A stretch of 49,019 nucleotides of DNA from Lachnospiraceae bacterium (GTDB lineage: Bacteria > Bacillota > Clostridia > Lachnospirales > Lachnospiraceae), in NCBI GenBank assembly GCA_017551665.1, contig JAFZLB010000086.1, positions 1-49,019 of the forward strand. The letters are read 5' to 3'. Both the position numbers and the translations under genes were made by a program. This document shows, piece after piece, positions 40,797-49,019 of the stretch. Position 1 is the stretch's first letter. The number at the start of each line of letters is the position of its first letter. The notes under the pieces were generated by a model, which was not told where the DNA came from, searched no databases, and saw only the letters and a list, made by a program, of their open reading frames with translations.

Positions 40797-40825
40797 ATTA
40801 TATGGGATAAGGCGGTATTGTACAA
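40797..40825 (-). promoter_or_regulatory. Promoter of the EF-G paralogue
   Basis: On the minus strand TTGTAC (40825-40820), 17 bases, TATAAT (40802-40797), about 40 bases before the ATG. Confidence 0.85.
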
Positions 40826-40839
40826 GAAGAAAATTAAAG

Positions 40840-40870
40840 AGCGCCCGCGGAAAAATTCCGCGAACGCCCT
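40840..40870 (-). terminator. Terminator of the atoE-like gene
   Basis: GCGCCCGCGGAA and TTCCGCGAACGC pair with a central mismatch around an AAA loop. On the minus strand the stem is followed by CTCTTTAATTTT. It lies 37 bases after the transporter stop. Confidence 0.75.
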
Positions 40871-40906
40871 TTGTTAGCAATCATACAGTAACTGACTGTC
40901 TTATCC

Positions 40907-42151
40907 TTATACCGCAAACACGGTCATCAGAGCCGCGGCACCTTCACCGACAGCAGAGATGCCGAGCGCGCCGACAAGGATAAAGCCGATGGCAATGATG
41001 ATACCGGACAGCAGCAGCGTGATGACGCAGAATCCCATGATGTCGCGTGCGGACAGACCGGCGATACCGAGCGCCGGCAGAGCCCAGAACGGCTGAATCA
41101 TGTTCGTCCAGGCATCGCCCCATGCAATGGACATACCGGTCACGGCAGGTTTGACGCCGAGCTTCAAGCCCGCAGGCATCATGATCGGACCCTGGACGGA
41201 CCACTGGCCACCTCCGGAAGGAACGAAGAAGTTAACAACACCGGCAGCAAGGAACGTGAACACCGGGAAGGTGATCGTGTTCGAGATGCTGACGAAGAAG
41301 TCGGAAATCACGATGGCAAGGGAGTTGCCCGTGCCGCCCGCATCCGCAGCCAGCTTGAAGGTCATCAGCGCCTGGATACCGGCGTAGAACGGGAACTGGA
41401 TGATGATACCGGCAGCACCCTTTGTCGCTTCGCCGATGGCGTGCACGTAGCGCTTCGGTGTCTTATGGAAGATAACGCCGAGCACCAGGAAGATGAAGTT
41501 AACGGTGTTCAGGTTCAGACCGTCAAGACCGGCCTTCTTGAAGTAGAGCACCAGGTAGATCAGACCCGCAAGACCCACGATCACGTTGAGAACGATGCTG
41601 TTCTCGATCTTCTCTGCAGGCGTCGTGCCTTTCGGGAACTCCGTCTCATCGTCCTTCAACAGAGCTGGATCGATCTTGACGGTTTCTTCCGGCGAAGGAT
41701 GAATCTTCGCAAGGACGACCGGGATGACGATGAGGATCGCCAGGCAGATCAGCAGGTTCCAGGGCGAGAAGATCGTGTCCGCCGTGGAGATGGGCGCATC
41801 GGCAGCAACCGCGCCGCCCGTAACCGTCGCCAGTGTCTCGCCGGGGGTGTTCAGTGCCAGCGGGATGGAACCGGAGATACCGGCGTGCCACACCACGAAG
41901 CCGGAGTACGCGCCCGCGATGATCAGACGATAGTCAACGCCTTCGCACTGTTTCGCGACTTCCTTCGCGAGCAGCGCGCCGACAACGAGACCGAAGCCCC
42001 AGTTGACGAAACAGCAGACCGTGGAGATCGCTGTTACGACAAGGATCGCGGAGAACGGTGTCTTCGTCGTGCCCGCGATGGCCTTGATGACTTTGCTGAC
42101 CGCAGGCGCGGTAGCAAAGGCATTACCGAGCACCAGAACCGGCGCAATCAA
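40907..42151 (-). CDS. Short-chain fatty acid transporter AtoE family, N-terminally truncated
   Basis: A 414-codon frame matching AtoE-type short-chain fatty acid permeases: VNWGFGLVVGALLAKEVAK, VNFIFLVLGVIFHKTP, IIIQFPFYAGIQ, FFVPSGGGQWSVQGP and IQPFWALPALGIAGL are family hallmarks. As I recall, E. coli AtoE begins about 60 residues earlier, with a first membrane helix and amphipathic start. Here an in-frame TAA lies seven codons before the first usable codon (TTG at 42151), and no missing part is found upstream. The upstream region is a tandem hairpin array. An AAAAAGG precedes the TTG, so a shortened protein could be made, but loss of helix 1 makes a decaying gene likely. Confidence 0.85.
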   Translation of the reverse strand: MIAPVLVLGNAFATAPAVSKVIKAIAGTTKTPFSAILVVTAISTVCCFVNWGFGLVVGALLAKEVAKQCEGVDYRLIIAGAYSGFVVWHAGISGSIPLALNTPGETLATVTGGAVAADAPISTADTIFSPWNLLICLAILIVIPVVLAKIHPSPEETVKIDPALLKDDETEFPKGTTPAEKIENSIVLNVIVGLAGLIYLVLYFKKAGLDGLNLNTVNFIFLVLGVIFHKTPKRYVHAIGEATKGAAGIIIQFPFYAGIQALMTFKLAADAGGTGNSLAIVISDFFVSISNTITFPVFTFLAAGVVNFFVPSGGGQWSVQGPIMMPAGLKLGVKPAVTGMSIAWGDAWTNMIQPFWALPALGIAGLSARDIMGFCVITLLLSGIIIAIGFILVGALGISAVGEGAAALMTVFAV

Positions 42152-42213
42152 CGGTACCTTTTTATCTTACGCCTGTTCGCTATAAAATTCAATCCTGTTT
42201 TTTGTGCTGCCAG

Positions 42214-42370
42214 GGTCAAAAGCTCTTGTGACGATCATGCTTGCATGAATCGGCGCAGGAGCTTGGGACCCGCCCGACATGAGGAAGTAGCAAAATGCCT
42301 GTATTTTTGGCATTTTAGCGGATTCCGAATGTCGGCAGGATTGCGGAAGCTGCTTGCAGCGCAGCAATCC
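42214..42370. repeat. Three tandem nested hairpins (array locus 4)
   Basis: At 42214-42270 the arms are GGTC/GACC, AAGCTC/GAGCTT, CGAT/ATCG and CATGC/GCATG. At 42274-42335 they are CCGACAT/ATGTCGG, GGAA/TTCC across a tandem GA/GA, and AAAATGCC/GGCATTTT. At 42338-42370 they are GGATTGC/GCAATCC with inner GCTGC/GCAGC. They occupy the space between the truncated atoE and the end of the kinase gene. Confidence 0.8.
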
Positions 42371-42377
42371 GCAGGCA

Positions 42378-44888
42378 TCATTTGGATAAATACACACCGG
42401 CCTCTTCCAGATGCGCCGCCAGCACAGAAAGAACCGTCGCACCGATGAGCCGCGCACTGCCCTTTAAGGCGTGGACCTTGATCGTGTAGTTCTCCCAGTC
42501 CTCCTGCGCGAAAAGCGTTTCAATTTCCGCGGCCTTTTCAGCGGCGCTTTCCGCAAACTGCCGGAGCGTCTTTTCGATCATTGCGTCCGTGCCGAGGTAT
42601 TGCTTCGCGGCGGCATAGTCCAGTTCCTCCGGCAGAAAGGCCGGCCGCTCCTCTTCCGCAGCCGTCTCATCCTTGCGCCCGTCAACCGGAACCGTCTCCC
42701 GGATGCACTTTTCCGCCGGCAGATATTTCATCAGCATGGCTTCCAGGGCCGCTCCCTCCACGGGCTTCGTCAGATAATCATCAAAGCCGTCGGAAAGATA
42801 GCGTTCCCGCGCCCCCTGCACCACATCCGCGGTCAGACAGATCACCGGCGTTTCTTTATTGATTCCTTCCTCCTGCGCGCGCAGATGCTGCAGCGTCTGC
42901 GTTCCGCTCATGTGCGGCATCCGCTGATCCATCAGAATCAGATCATAGGCCGTATCCTTTGTCATCGTAAGCGCCTGCTCCCCGCCTGTGGCCGTATCCA
43001 GCTGCAGCTCCGTCTGCTGCAGCAGCCCCTCAATGACGGTCAGGTTCATTTCGGTATCGTCCACCACAAGGATCCGCGCTTCCGGTGCACGGAAGGATTC
43101 ATGATACGTCTTGAGATCCTGCAGCGTCCGCTCAAAGCTCTCCCGGAAATTGCCGAGGCAGCCGCTGCCCATAACGCGCTGCGGAATCCGCACGGTGAAG
43201 GTGGAGCCGACGGTATAGACGCTCTCCACGCTGATTTCGCCGCCCATCATTTCCAGGAGCGAGCGGGTGATGGCAAGACCTAAGCCCGTTCCCTCAATGG
43301 TTTTCGTCTGTATCGTATCGACACGCTCAAACTTCGTAAACAGTTTCGCAAGGTCTTCTTCCTTGATGCCGATGCCGGTATCGCTGACGCTGACAAGGAG
43401 CTGCAGCGTTTCGCCGGGACCGGGAACTGCGGCATCCGTCTTCTGCTGCGAAGTACCGGAAGACCCCTCTCCCCTTCCCACCGTCAGCTTCACGCTGCCT
43501 TCCCGCGTGTACTTCACCGCGTTGTTCAGCACATTGGTGATGACCTGCCGCACGCGCACCTCGTCGCCGAAGAGTTCATCCGGCAGCGTCTCGTCCGCCT
43601 CCACCGTAAATTTCAGATCCTTGGAGCGGGCGCGGAAGGCAATCATGTTGCTGACATCGTTCAGCACGGAGGAAAGCTTGTAGGCCGTCTCCACCAGTTC
43701 CATCTTCCCGGCCTCAATCTTGCTGAAGTCCAGAATATCGTTGACAATGGCCAGCAGATTCTTCCCGGCGCTGTCCACGTTGTAAGCGAAAGTCGTGATG
43801 CGGCGGAAGCTCTTGTTATCTCCCTGCGCGTCCCCCGCTGCCTTGTTCTTCGAGGCCTCGCGCAGAATCATTTCGTTCATGCCAAGCACCGCGTTGATGG
43901 GCGTGCGGATCTCATGGGACATATTGGCGAGGAATTCGCTCTTGGCGGCATTGGCGTGCTCCGCCACCCGCGCCTCTTCACGCAGTTTCTCACTCTCCCG
44001 TGTCCTGCGGTCTAAGTTCATGAGCAGCCCGCCGCCGAAAAACACCATGACGGCCAGGATGACAAAGACAAGAATCACCAGCATGCTGATGTACTGCACA
44101 CCCTCCATCACCACCGTCTTCGGCACATAGCCCGCGAGGTAAAAAGGACTGTCATCAATTTCCGCGGCATAGAGCATCATTTCCCCGGCGGAGGTCTGCG
44201 TAAAGACGGCGGCAGAGCCGGAGCTGTACAGCATCCGGTTGAGCTCCTCGAAGCCGCCCGTGACACTTTCTTCGTCATACAACAGCGTTTCATCGGAATC
44301 CGCCGCCACGGATTCCACGATCACCCTGTCGTTCGTATCAATGATGCGCACGCGTCCCTCTCCGCCGTAGCCGGTGACACCGAAGCGCTCAAACAGCATC
44401 TCCTCCGGATACAGACGGTACACGACATAGGCGATGTTGTTGCCCCGGAAAGCCGGCACGGCAAACATCAGCCCCTTTCCTTCGAGATAAGAAATATCGC
44501 TTTCACCGTGGGTGGCACTTTCCAGGCAGGGATAATCATCCATGCTGTAGACTTCGCCGTAGAAGGGGGAGCCGCCGATGCGCAAAACACCGATGCGCCC
44601 GTCCGCGTCCGCGTCCTGAATGGCACGCAGCGCCTCCGTCCGCATGCCCTCGATGCGCCCAAGTTCGCTTGCAACGACAAACAGTGCCCCCAGTTCGCCC
44701 TCAAACTGTCTGCCGGTGATTTCCGCAAGCGTCTCCACCTGCTTCTTTCCCTGCTCCACCATGTAAACATTCAGCAGGTAATTCACCTGGACATAGAGCG
44801 TCACGCCCAGCAGCGCAAGCAGCGCCACCATGACGGCAATCGTCACGGGAAGACGGAATCTTCGGTTGTCTGTTACCTTCTTCGTCAT
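42378..44888 (-). CDS. Hybrid sensor histidine kinase with receiver and shortened HPt domain
   Basis: An 836-residue membrane kinase. Helix 1 is about residues 13-35, followed by an extracellular sensor of about 220 residues and helix 2 about 262-290. Then come HisKA with phospho-acceptor His325 (ANMSHEIRTPINAV), HATPase with NVLNNAVKY, SDTGIGI and GTGLGLAI, a receiver domain (ILVVDDTEMNLTVIEG, acceptor Asp in LILMDQRMP), and an HPt-like end (VHALKGSARLIGA). The HPt stops soon after its active helix, losing the last helices. The ATG at 44888 overlaps the stop of the upstream gene (ATGA). It appears to read two solute-binding proteins encoded just upstream. No DNA-binding response regulator is present. 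Confidence 0.94.
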   Translation of the reverse strand: MTKKVTDNRRFRLPVTIAVMVALLALLGVTLYVQVNYLLNVYMVEQGKKQVETLAEITGRQFEGELGALFVVASELGRIEGMRTEALRAIQDADADGRIGVLRIGGSPFYGEVYSMDDYPCLESATHGESDISYLEGKGLMFAVPAFRGNNIAYVVYRLYPEEMLFERFGVTGYGGEGRVRIIDTNDRVIVESVAADSDETLLYDEESVTGGFEELNRMLYSSGSAAVFTQTSAGEMMLYAAEIDDSPFYLAGYVPKTVVMEGVQYISMLVILVFVILAVMVFFGGGLLMNLDRRTRESEKLREEARVAEHANAAKSEFLANMSHEIRTPINAVLGMNEMILREASKNKAAGDAQGDNKSFRRITTFAYNVDSAGKNLLAIVNDILDFSKIEAGKMELVETAYKLSSVLNDVSNMIAFRARSKDLKFTVEADETLPDELFGDEVRVRQVITNVLNNAVKYTREGSVKLTVGRGEGSSGTSQQKTDAAVPGPGETLQLLVSVSDTGIGIKEEDLAKLFTKFERVDTIQTKTIEGTGLGLAITRSLLEMMGGEISVESVYTVGSTFTVRIPQRVMGSGCLGNFRESFERTLQDLKTYHESFRAPEARILVVDDTEMNLTVIEGLLQQTELQLDTATGGEQALTMTKDTAYDLILMDQRMPHMSGTQTLQHLRAQEEGINKETPVICLTADVVQGARERYLSDGFDDYLTKPVEGAALEAMLMKYLPAEKCIRETVPVDGRKDETAAEEERPAFLPEELDYAAAKQYLGTDAMIEKTLRQFAESAAEKAAEIETLFAQEDWENYTIKVHALKGSARLIGATVLSVLAAHLEEAGVYLSK

Positions 44889-45973
44889 TCCACCACCACG
44901 CCGTCCACATACCAATGCATGTTGTACAACAGCTCCTCATCCGGCAGGTTTTCCCCCTCCCGGACACGGACGGTGCCGTAAATGTCCGTCACCGGACCGT
45001 AAAACACGTCAAACTCCCCGTTCAGAATCCGCCTGCGCTCGGCCTCCACCTCATCGCCGGTGGCAAAATAGACATTGCCCGTCAGCGGCGCCAGGGTCAC
45101 ACTCCCGGCTTTCAGGCTCTCCCAGTAATGTTTTGCCGTAAACTTGTGCCGCTCGCACTCGCTGATGCGCTCCGCAAAAAAACTCTCCCACTGGAAGACG
45201 CATGCGGTCAGATAAGTTTTCGGGAAGAGATCGCGGTTATCGTAATTGTTGCCGATGAGATACACGCCCCGGGCATCCGCCTCATACAGCGGGGCAAGGG
45301 AATTTGTATGCAGGGAAAGCACATCGATGTTGTGCGCGTCCAGAAGCGCGTTTGTCGCCTCCGCCGCAAGTTCGTCATCATTCCAGTCATTCGTAAAGCG
45401 GACATAGACCTTTGCCTCCGGATTGACCTTCCGGACGCCCAGGGTAAAGGCATTGACCTGACGGATGGTTTCGGGAATCGGCATCGCGATGATGTAGCCG
45501 ATCTCTCCCGTGGCCGTGCGCTTCCCCGCCACAATCCCGGAGAGATATCTTGCCTGGTACACGCGGCCCAGGAAGGAGGCGTGATTGGCGGAATACCCCG
45601 TGCCGGAACCGATGAGATAATACACGTCGGGATAGGTTTCCGTCAGCCCCTCGATATAGGGTTCATAGCCGTAGTGATCGCCGATGATGATCCAGTAACC
45701 TTCCTCGAGCACGGGACGGACGGTCTTTTCAAAGTCCTCCGGTGAAACGCAGTCATAGAACACCACATCCTTCCCGGCGGATTCGGCGTAAGCGAGCATA
45801 CCGTCGTAATAGGCCTGGGAATAACTCCTGTCATCGCGGCTGCCGCTTAAGATCACCGCGATTCTCGTCTCACGCTGCTCCTCCGTATCCGCCTTCAGAC
45901 GCTGCCGGATCCAGAAGGAACCGCCGCCGATGGCAAGGAACAAAAAGAGGAGAATCAGAAATGCTTTTTTCAC
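44885..45973 (-). CDS. BMP/PnrA-family solute-binding protein, membrane-anchored
   Basis: A 362-residue protein of the basic membrane protein family, whose members bind nucleosides or similar ligands. The core is ETRIAVILSGSRDDRSYSQA, GYWIIIGDHYGYEPYI and YLSGIVAGKRTATGEIGYI. The N-terminal hydrophobic segment (AFLILLFLFLAIGGGSF) has no lipobox cysteine, so it is probably an uncleaved anchor. The GTG start at 45973 overlaps the TGA of the upstream gene (GTGA). There are no permease or ATPase genes nearby, so a sensory rather than transport role is likely. Confidence 0.88.
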   Translation of the reverse strand: MKKAFLILLFLFLAIGGGSFWIRQRLKADTEEQRETRIAVILSGSRDDRSYSQAYYDGMLAYAESAGKDVVFYDCVSPEDFEKTVRPVLEEGYWIIIGDHYGYEPYIEGLTETYPDVYYLIGSGTGYSANHASFLGRVYQARYLSGIVAGKRTATGEIGYIIAMPIPETIRQVNAFTLGVRKVNPEAKVYVRFTNDWNDDELAAEATNALLDAHNIDVLSLHTNSLAPLYEADARGVYLIGNNYDNRDLFPKTYLTACVFQWESFFAERISECERHKFTAKHYWESLKAGSVTLAPLTGNVYFATGDEVEAERRRILNGEFDVFYGPVTDIYGTVRVREGENLPDEELLYNMHWYVDGVVVE

Positions 45974-47403
45974 GGTGTCTCCTCCCCTGTTTCTTCCGAT
46001 GACGCTTCGCCGGCTTCCTCCGCGCCTTCTTCCGTTTCCTCTTCCGGCAGAGGATCCAGCACCGCCTCCAGGGCGCGCTGTGCCTCCTGCTGCGCTTCAT
46101 CGAGCACGCGTTGTGCAGGGATGTTTTCGATCAGCAGCCGGTCCGCCGCCCTTGAAAGAATATCCTTGATTTCACCGCCTGTGGGATCCGGCGGGTAAGG
46201 TTTGCCTTGCAGTCCCTGACGCATCAGAATCTTCGCATCCGGATTTTCCCTGAGATATTCCTGCCATGCCTTCTCCTTCGTGATCTCCCGGTTCGCGGCG
46301 ATAAAGCCCGTACCGGTCGCCCACTTCACCTGCGCCTGCGTACCGGTCAGATAACGCAGAAAGTCCACTGCACCCGCCCGGTGTGCGGCGTCCGAATAGG
46401 CAAAAATGTTCGCGAGGCTCACGCGGGTGCCGTAGGAAACATCTTTCTCCTCATCCCAGGCGGGTTGCGGCAGCATACCGGCCACTTCCGGATCCAGATC
46501 CACGTAATCCGCAGAGGAACCCGCGTAACCGCCGCAGGTCATATCCAGCAGATCGGCCTTGGTATACTCAAGCCATTCGTCGTCCAGACCGCCGGAATGA
46601 ATCCGCATCCGCCTGTCCTCATGAATCCAGACGCGGAACTGCTCCCATACCTCCACCCATTCCGGCGTATTGACCGTCACGCTGCGGCCGTCTTCGGAAT
46701 AAATGCTGCCGCCGTTGCTTAAAGCGGCATCCAGCAGTGCCTCATACCCCCAGGGCAGTTCAAAGCCTTCCCGGCAGACCAGTCTTCTTTGTACGGTGTA
46801 GGCAGCCTCCGCCACATCCTGCCAGCAGCAGATATCCTCCGGCTTCAGTTTGACTAAGGCATAGGCCTCCCGGTTGTAATACAGCACATTGGCGGTACCG
46901 TAGACCGGCAGGGCAAAGACGGTTTGCTCTCCGTCTGTTCCCTGCTCTAAAAACACGGGAAAAAACGCCTCGGCGGAAAAACCGGAGCGTCCCTGCAGCA
47001 ATGCGCTCAGATCCATCGTCTGTCCCTTTTGGTAAAAAGAGAAGGAACGATCCCGTCCCAGAACAGCGATGTCCGGCGGCCGGTTCATGGCAACGGCCGC
47101 CTGCAGTGCCTCGTACAGTGCATTCTCGTCTTCGTAGAGGGTCATCCGTACGCGAAAGTCTCCCTGGGAGGCGTTATACTTTTCCACGATTTGCTGCATG
47201 ACCTGTGCGCCATTTTCACTTGCGGCAAACCAGAAGCGCACCGCGTCGGGATCCTCCGCTTCCTCCTCCGCAGGCGCTTCACTTTCGGTTGTTGCGTTGG
47301 ATGTGCTGACGGACGCAGAAGGGGACGTCGTCCCGGCATCCGCGCAGGACGCTATGAGAAACAGTATCAAAAGAACCGTCAGAAAACGAGCCGGTTTTCG
47401 CAT
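45970..47403 (-). CDS. Family 1 extracellular solute-binding lipoprotein
   Basis: A 477-residue lipoprotein; the signal ends LIASC with Cys20, followed by a Ser/Thr/Glu tether. The fold is that of sugar-type binding proteins: PPDIAVLGRDRSFSFYQKGQTMDLSALL, LPVYGTANVLYYNREAY, and a late AGAVDFLRYLTG segment. The C-terminal 40 residues are highly acidic (EEETEEGAEEAGEASSEE). The ATG lies four bases after the gltA stop and lacks a clear ribosome site. It overlaps the BMP gene by four bases; the two and the kinase form one unit. Confidence 0.88.
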   Translation of the reverse strand: MRKPARFLTVLLILFLIASCADAGTTSPSASVSTSNATTESEAPAEEEAEDPDAVRFWFAASENGAQVMQQIVEKYNASQGDFRVRMTLYEDENALYEALQAAVAMNRPPDIAVLGRDRSFSFYQKGQTMDLSALLQGRSGFSAEAFFPVFLEQGTDGEQTVFALPVYGTANVLYYNREAYALVKLKPEDICCWQDVAEAAYTVQRRLVCREGFELPWGYEALLDAALSNGGSIYSEDGRSVTVNTPEWVEVWEQFRVWIHEDRRMRIHSGGLDDEWLEYTKADLLDMTCGGYAGSSADYVDLDPEVAGMLPQPAWDEEKDVSYGTRVSLANIFAYSDAAHRAGAVDFLRYLTGTQAQVKWATGTGFIAANREITKEKAWQEYLRENPDAKILMRQGLQGKPYPPDPTGGEIKDILSRAADRLLIENIPAQRVLDEAQQEAQRALEAVLDPLPEEETEEGAEEAGEASSEETGEETP

Positions 47404-47407
47404 GGCA

Positions 47408-48868
47408 CTATTGTACCATACTTTCCGCCTGTTCCGCCATCCCCGACGGAACAGGCTCCGGCATGGATTGCGCTAACGCTTTCGCCTGCTGCCGCAGATA
47501 AGCGTCAATTCCCTTCGCGGCCTTCCGCCCCGCACCCATGGCGAGGATGACGGTCGCCGCGCCGATGGAAGCGTCACCGCCGGCAAAAACGCCGGGCAGG
47601 GAAGTCTCACCGTTTTCTTCCTTCGTTTCCACGCAGCCCTTGCGGTTGACGTTCAGCCCCTTCGTCGTCGAAGCGATCAGGGGATTGGGACTGGTGCCGA
47701 GGGACATGATGACCGCGTCGCATTCGATTTCAAATTCGCTGCCCGCGATCTCGACGGGACGTCTTCTGCCGCTCTCGTCCGGCTCGCCCAGCTCCATGCG
47801 GATGCACTTGCAGCCGCGCACCCAGCCGTTTTCGTCCTGTAAGATTTCCACGGGATTCGTCAGCAGGTCAAAGACAACGCCCTCTTCCTTGGCGTGTTCG
47901 ATCTCTTCTCTTCTGGCCGGAAGCTCCTCGTCGCTTCTGCGGTAAACGATATGCACCTCACTCCCTAAGCGCAGCGCGGTACGGGCTGCGTCCATCGCCA
48001 CATTGCCGCCGCCCACCACAACGCATTTCTTCGGACGCATGATGGGGGTCGCGGAATCCTCGCGGAAGGATTTCATCAGATTGTTGCGGGTCAGGAACTC
48101 GTTCGCGGAAAAGACACCCAGCGCCTGTTCCCCCGGAATGTGCATGAACATCGGCAGTCCGGCACCGGAGCCGATGAAGACCGCGTCAAAGCCCTCTTCC
48201 TTCATCAGTGCCTCGATCGTGAAGGATTTGCCGATGACGACATCCGTCACGATCTCCACGCCGAGCGCGCGGATGTTATCGATATCCTTTGCGACGACGC
48301 CTTCCTTCGGCAGACGGAATTCCGGAATGCCGTAGGTCAGCACGCCGCCGGCCTCATGCAGGGCCTCATACACCGTCACGCCGTAGCCCATCTTCGCAAG
48401 ATCGCCGGCGCAGGTCAGACCCGCGGGACCGGCACCGATGACGGCCACTCTCTGCGTCTTCTTCTCTGCGGTGACCGCGGGCTTTTCGCCCATGGCGATG
48501 GCCGTATCCGCAGCGAAGCGTTCCAGCTTGCCGATGGCGACGGCATCTCCCTTGATGCCGCGGACGCAGACCCCTTCGCACTGGGTTTCCTGCGGACAGA
48601 CCCTGCCGCAGACGGCGGGCAGGGCACTGGAAAGGGACAGCGTCTGATATGCGCCCTTCACATCGCCTTCCTTGATCTGCATGATAAAGCGCGGGATGTC
48701 AATGGAAACGGGGCAGCCGCCGACACAGCGCGGTGTCTTGCAGTTTAAGCAGCGCGACGCTTCCGCCCTTGCCTCTTCCTCATTGTAACCGTAGCAGACT
48801 TCCTCAAAGTTTTTCGCCCGTGCCTTCGCTTCCTGCTCACGCACCGGAATTCTGACATTCATATCCAT
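47408..48868 (-). CDS. gltA: NADPH-dependent glutamate synthase small subunit-type oxidoreductase
   Basis: A 486-residue flavoprotein of the GltD/NfnB type. N-terminal cysteines (CLNCKTPRCVGGCP and CGRVCPQETQCEGVC) bind iron-sulphur clusters. The FAD site is VAVIGAGPAGLTCAGDLAKMG, and the NAD(P) site is KKCVVVGGGNVAMDAARTALRLG. The end GGDASIGAATVILAMGAGRKAA is typical. It passes electrons from NADPH either to glutamate synthesis or, as an Nfn-like subunit, to ferredoxin; the sequence alone does not decide, and the partner subunit is not visible before the window ends. I chose ATG 48868; a second ATG is two codons on. A palindrome lies upstream. Confidence 0.92.
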   Translation of the reverse strand: MDMNVRIPVREQEAKARAKNFEEVCYGYNEEEARAEASRCLNCKTPRCVGGCPVSIDIPRFIMQIKEGDVKGAYQTLSLSSALPAVCGRVCPQETQCEGVCVRGIKGDAVAIGKLERFAADTAIAMGEKPAVTAEKKTQRVAVIGAGPAGLTCAGDLAKMGYGVTVYEALHEAGGVLTYGIPEFRLPKEGVVAKDIDNIRALGVEIVTDVVIGKSFTIEALMKEEGFDAVFIGSGAGLPMFMHIPGEQALGVFSANEFLTRNNLMKSFREDSATPIMRPKKCVVVGGGNVAMDAARTALRLGSEVHIVYRRSDEELPARREEIEHAKEEGVVFDLLTNPVEILQDENGWVRGCKCIRMELGEPDESGRRRPVEIAGSEFEIECDAVIMSLGTSPNPLIASTTKGLNVNRKGCVETKEENGETSLPGVFAGGDASIGAATVILAMGAGRKAAKGIDAYLRQQAKALAQSMPEPVPSGMAEQAESMVQ

Positions 48869-48902
48869 TCCCCTCACGCTCCTCCTACAATAAGGTTGTG
48901 GT

Positions 48903-48935
48903 GGTTAGATACCTAACAGCCAGTTAGGACTAACC
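48903..48935. promoter_or_regulatory. Long inverted repeat upstream of gltA
   Basis: GGTTAGATACCTAAC (48903-48917) and GTTAGGACTAACC (48923-48935) are imperfect inverted repeats around AGCCA, each built from GTTAG/CTAAC half-sites. They lie 35-67 bases before the gltA start. This suits a dimeric repressor operator or a leader hairpin. From 48936 to the window end I see no supported gene. Confidence 0.5.
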
Positions 48936-49019
48936 GTTTTCATTGCTAAAGCTGTACAATGGACAGGCATTGGTGTGACGGCACACTCCTTGGACCAGTA
49001 GGTGTCCGCGCGAAAGCCA

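Noticed and set aside
42167..42457. 96-codon minus-strand frame between the kinase and atoE
   Set aside because: It crosses all three hairpins, overlaps the kinase end in another frame, and has no ribosome site.

Overview
The window looks like a chromosomal segment of a GC-rich, endospore-forming clostridium, most probably a Lachnospiraceae-type Firmicute. The grounds are: a dgt-dnaG-rpoD operon, a cysS-mrnC-rlmB-sigH block with the sporulation sigma factor SigH, a CIRCE operator, TelA/XpaC and DUF6465 proteins, strong GGAGG ribosome sites and clear TTGACA/TATAAT promoters. Almost all genes lie on the minus strand. Plus-strand genes are an HD-GYP protein and two very small genes.

Layout, left to right: (1) partial htpG, a PpiC-type foldase, and a 2-isopropylmalate synthase fused to an AraC-type DNA-binding domain (1-4.5 kb). 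(2) rpoD with a huge Lys/Glu/Ala-rich N-terminal extension, dnaG, dgt (4.5-9.4 kb). (3) A DUF6465 repeat protein, a chemotaxis receptor, an M29 aminopeptidase and an HD-GYP protein (9.4-15.8 kb). (4) Two tRNA-Leu genes embedded in tandem nested hairpins, a 59-aa gene, an arginase-family protein, and mecA under a CIRCE-overlapped promoter (15.8-18.4 kb). (5) A nine-gene minus-strand run carD-alaX-ispF-cysS-mrnC-rlmB-sigH-xpaC-telA (26.3-18.4 kb). (6) A lower-GC accessory patch bracketed by a 49-bp direct repeat, holding a DUF4143 ATPase with 23-bp iterons over its promoter, a DUF3899 protein and a truncated oppF (26.5-28.7 kb). (7) An oligopeptide ABC operon oppA-B-C-D-F in which OppC carries a seven-repeat RCC1-like domain and OppF carries a helical insertion of about 175 residues, with the M3 peptidase pepF upstream (28.7-38.3 kb). 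(8) A 28-aa membrane peptide gene, an EF-G paralogue, and an atoE transporter lacking its N terminus (38.4-42.2 kb). (9) gltA followed by a sensory operon of two solute-binding proteins and a hybrid histidine kinase whose HPt domain looks cut short (42.4-48.9 kb).

The most unusual items are the OppC-RCC1 chimera, the LeuA-AraC fusion with an inverted repeat in its own leader, the CIRCE-controlled mecA, the extended RpoD, and a recurring family of nested intergenic hairpins. The hairpins occur at 10.3, 15.85, 16.06, 34.4 and 42.2 kb. They fill the whole tRNA spacer and the junction between the truncated atoE and the truncated kinase. All statements come from reading the sequence; no database search was possible.
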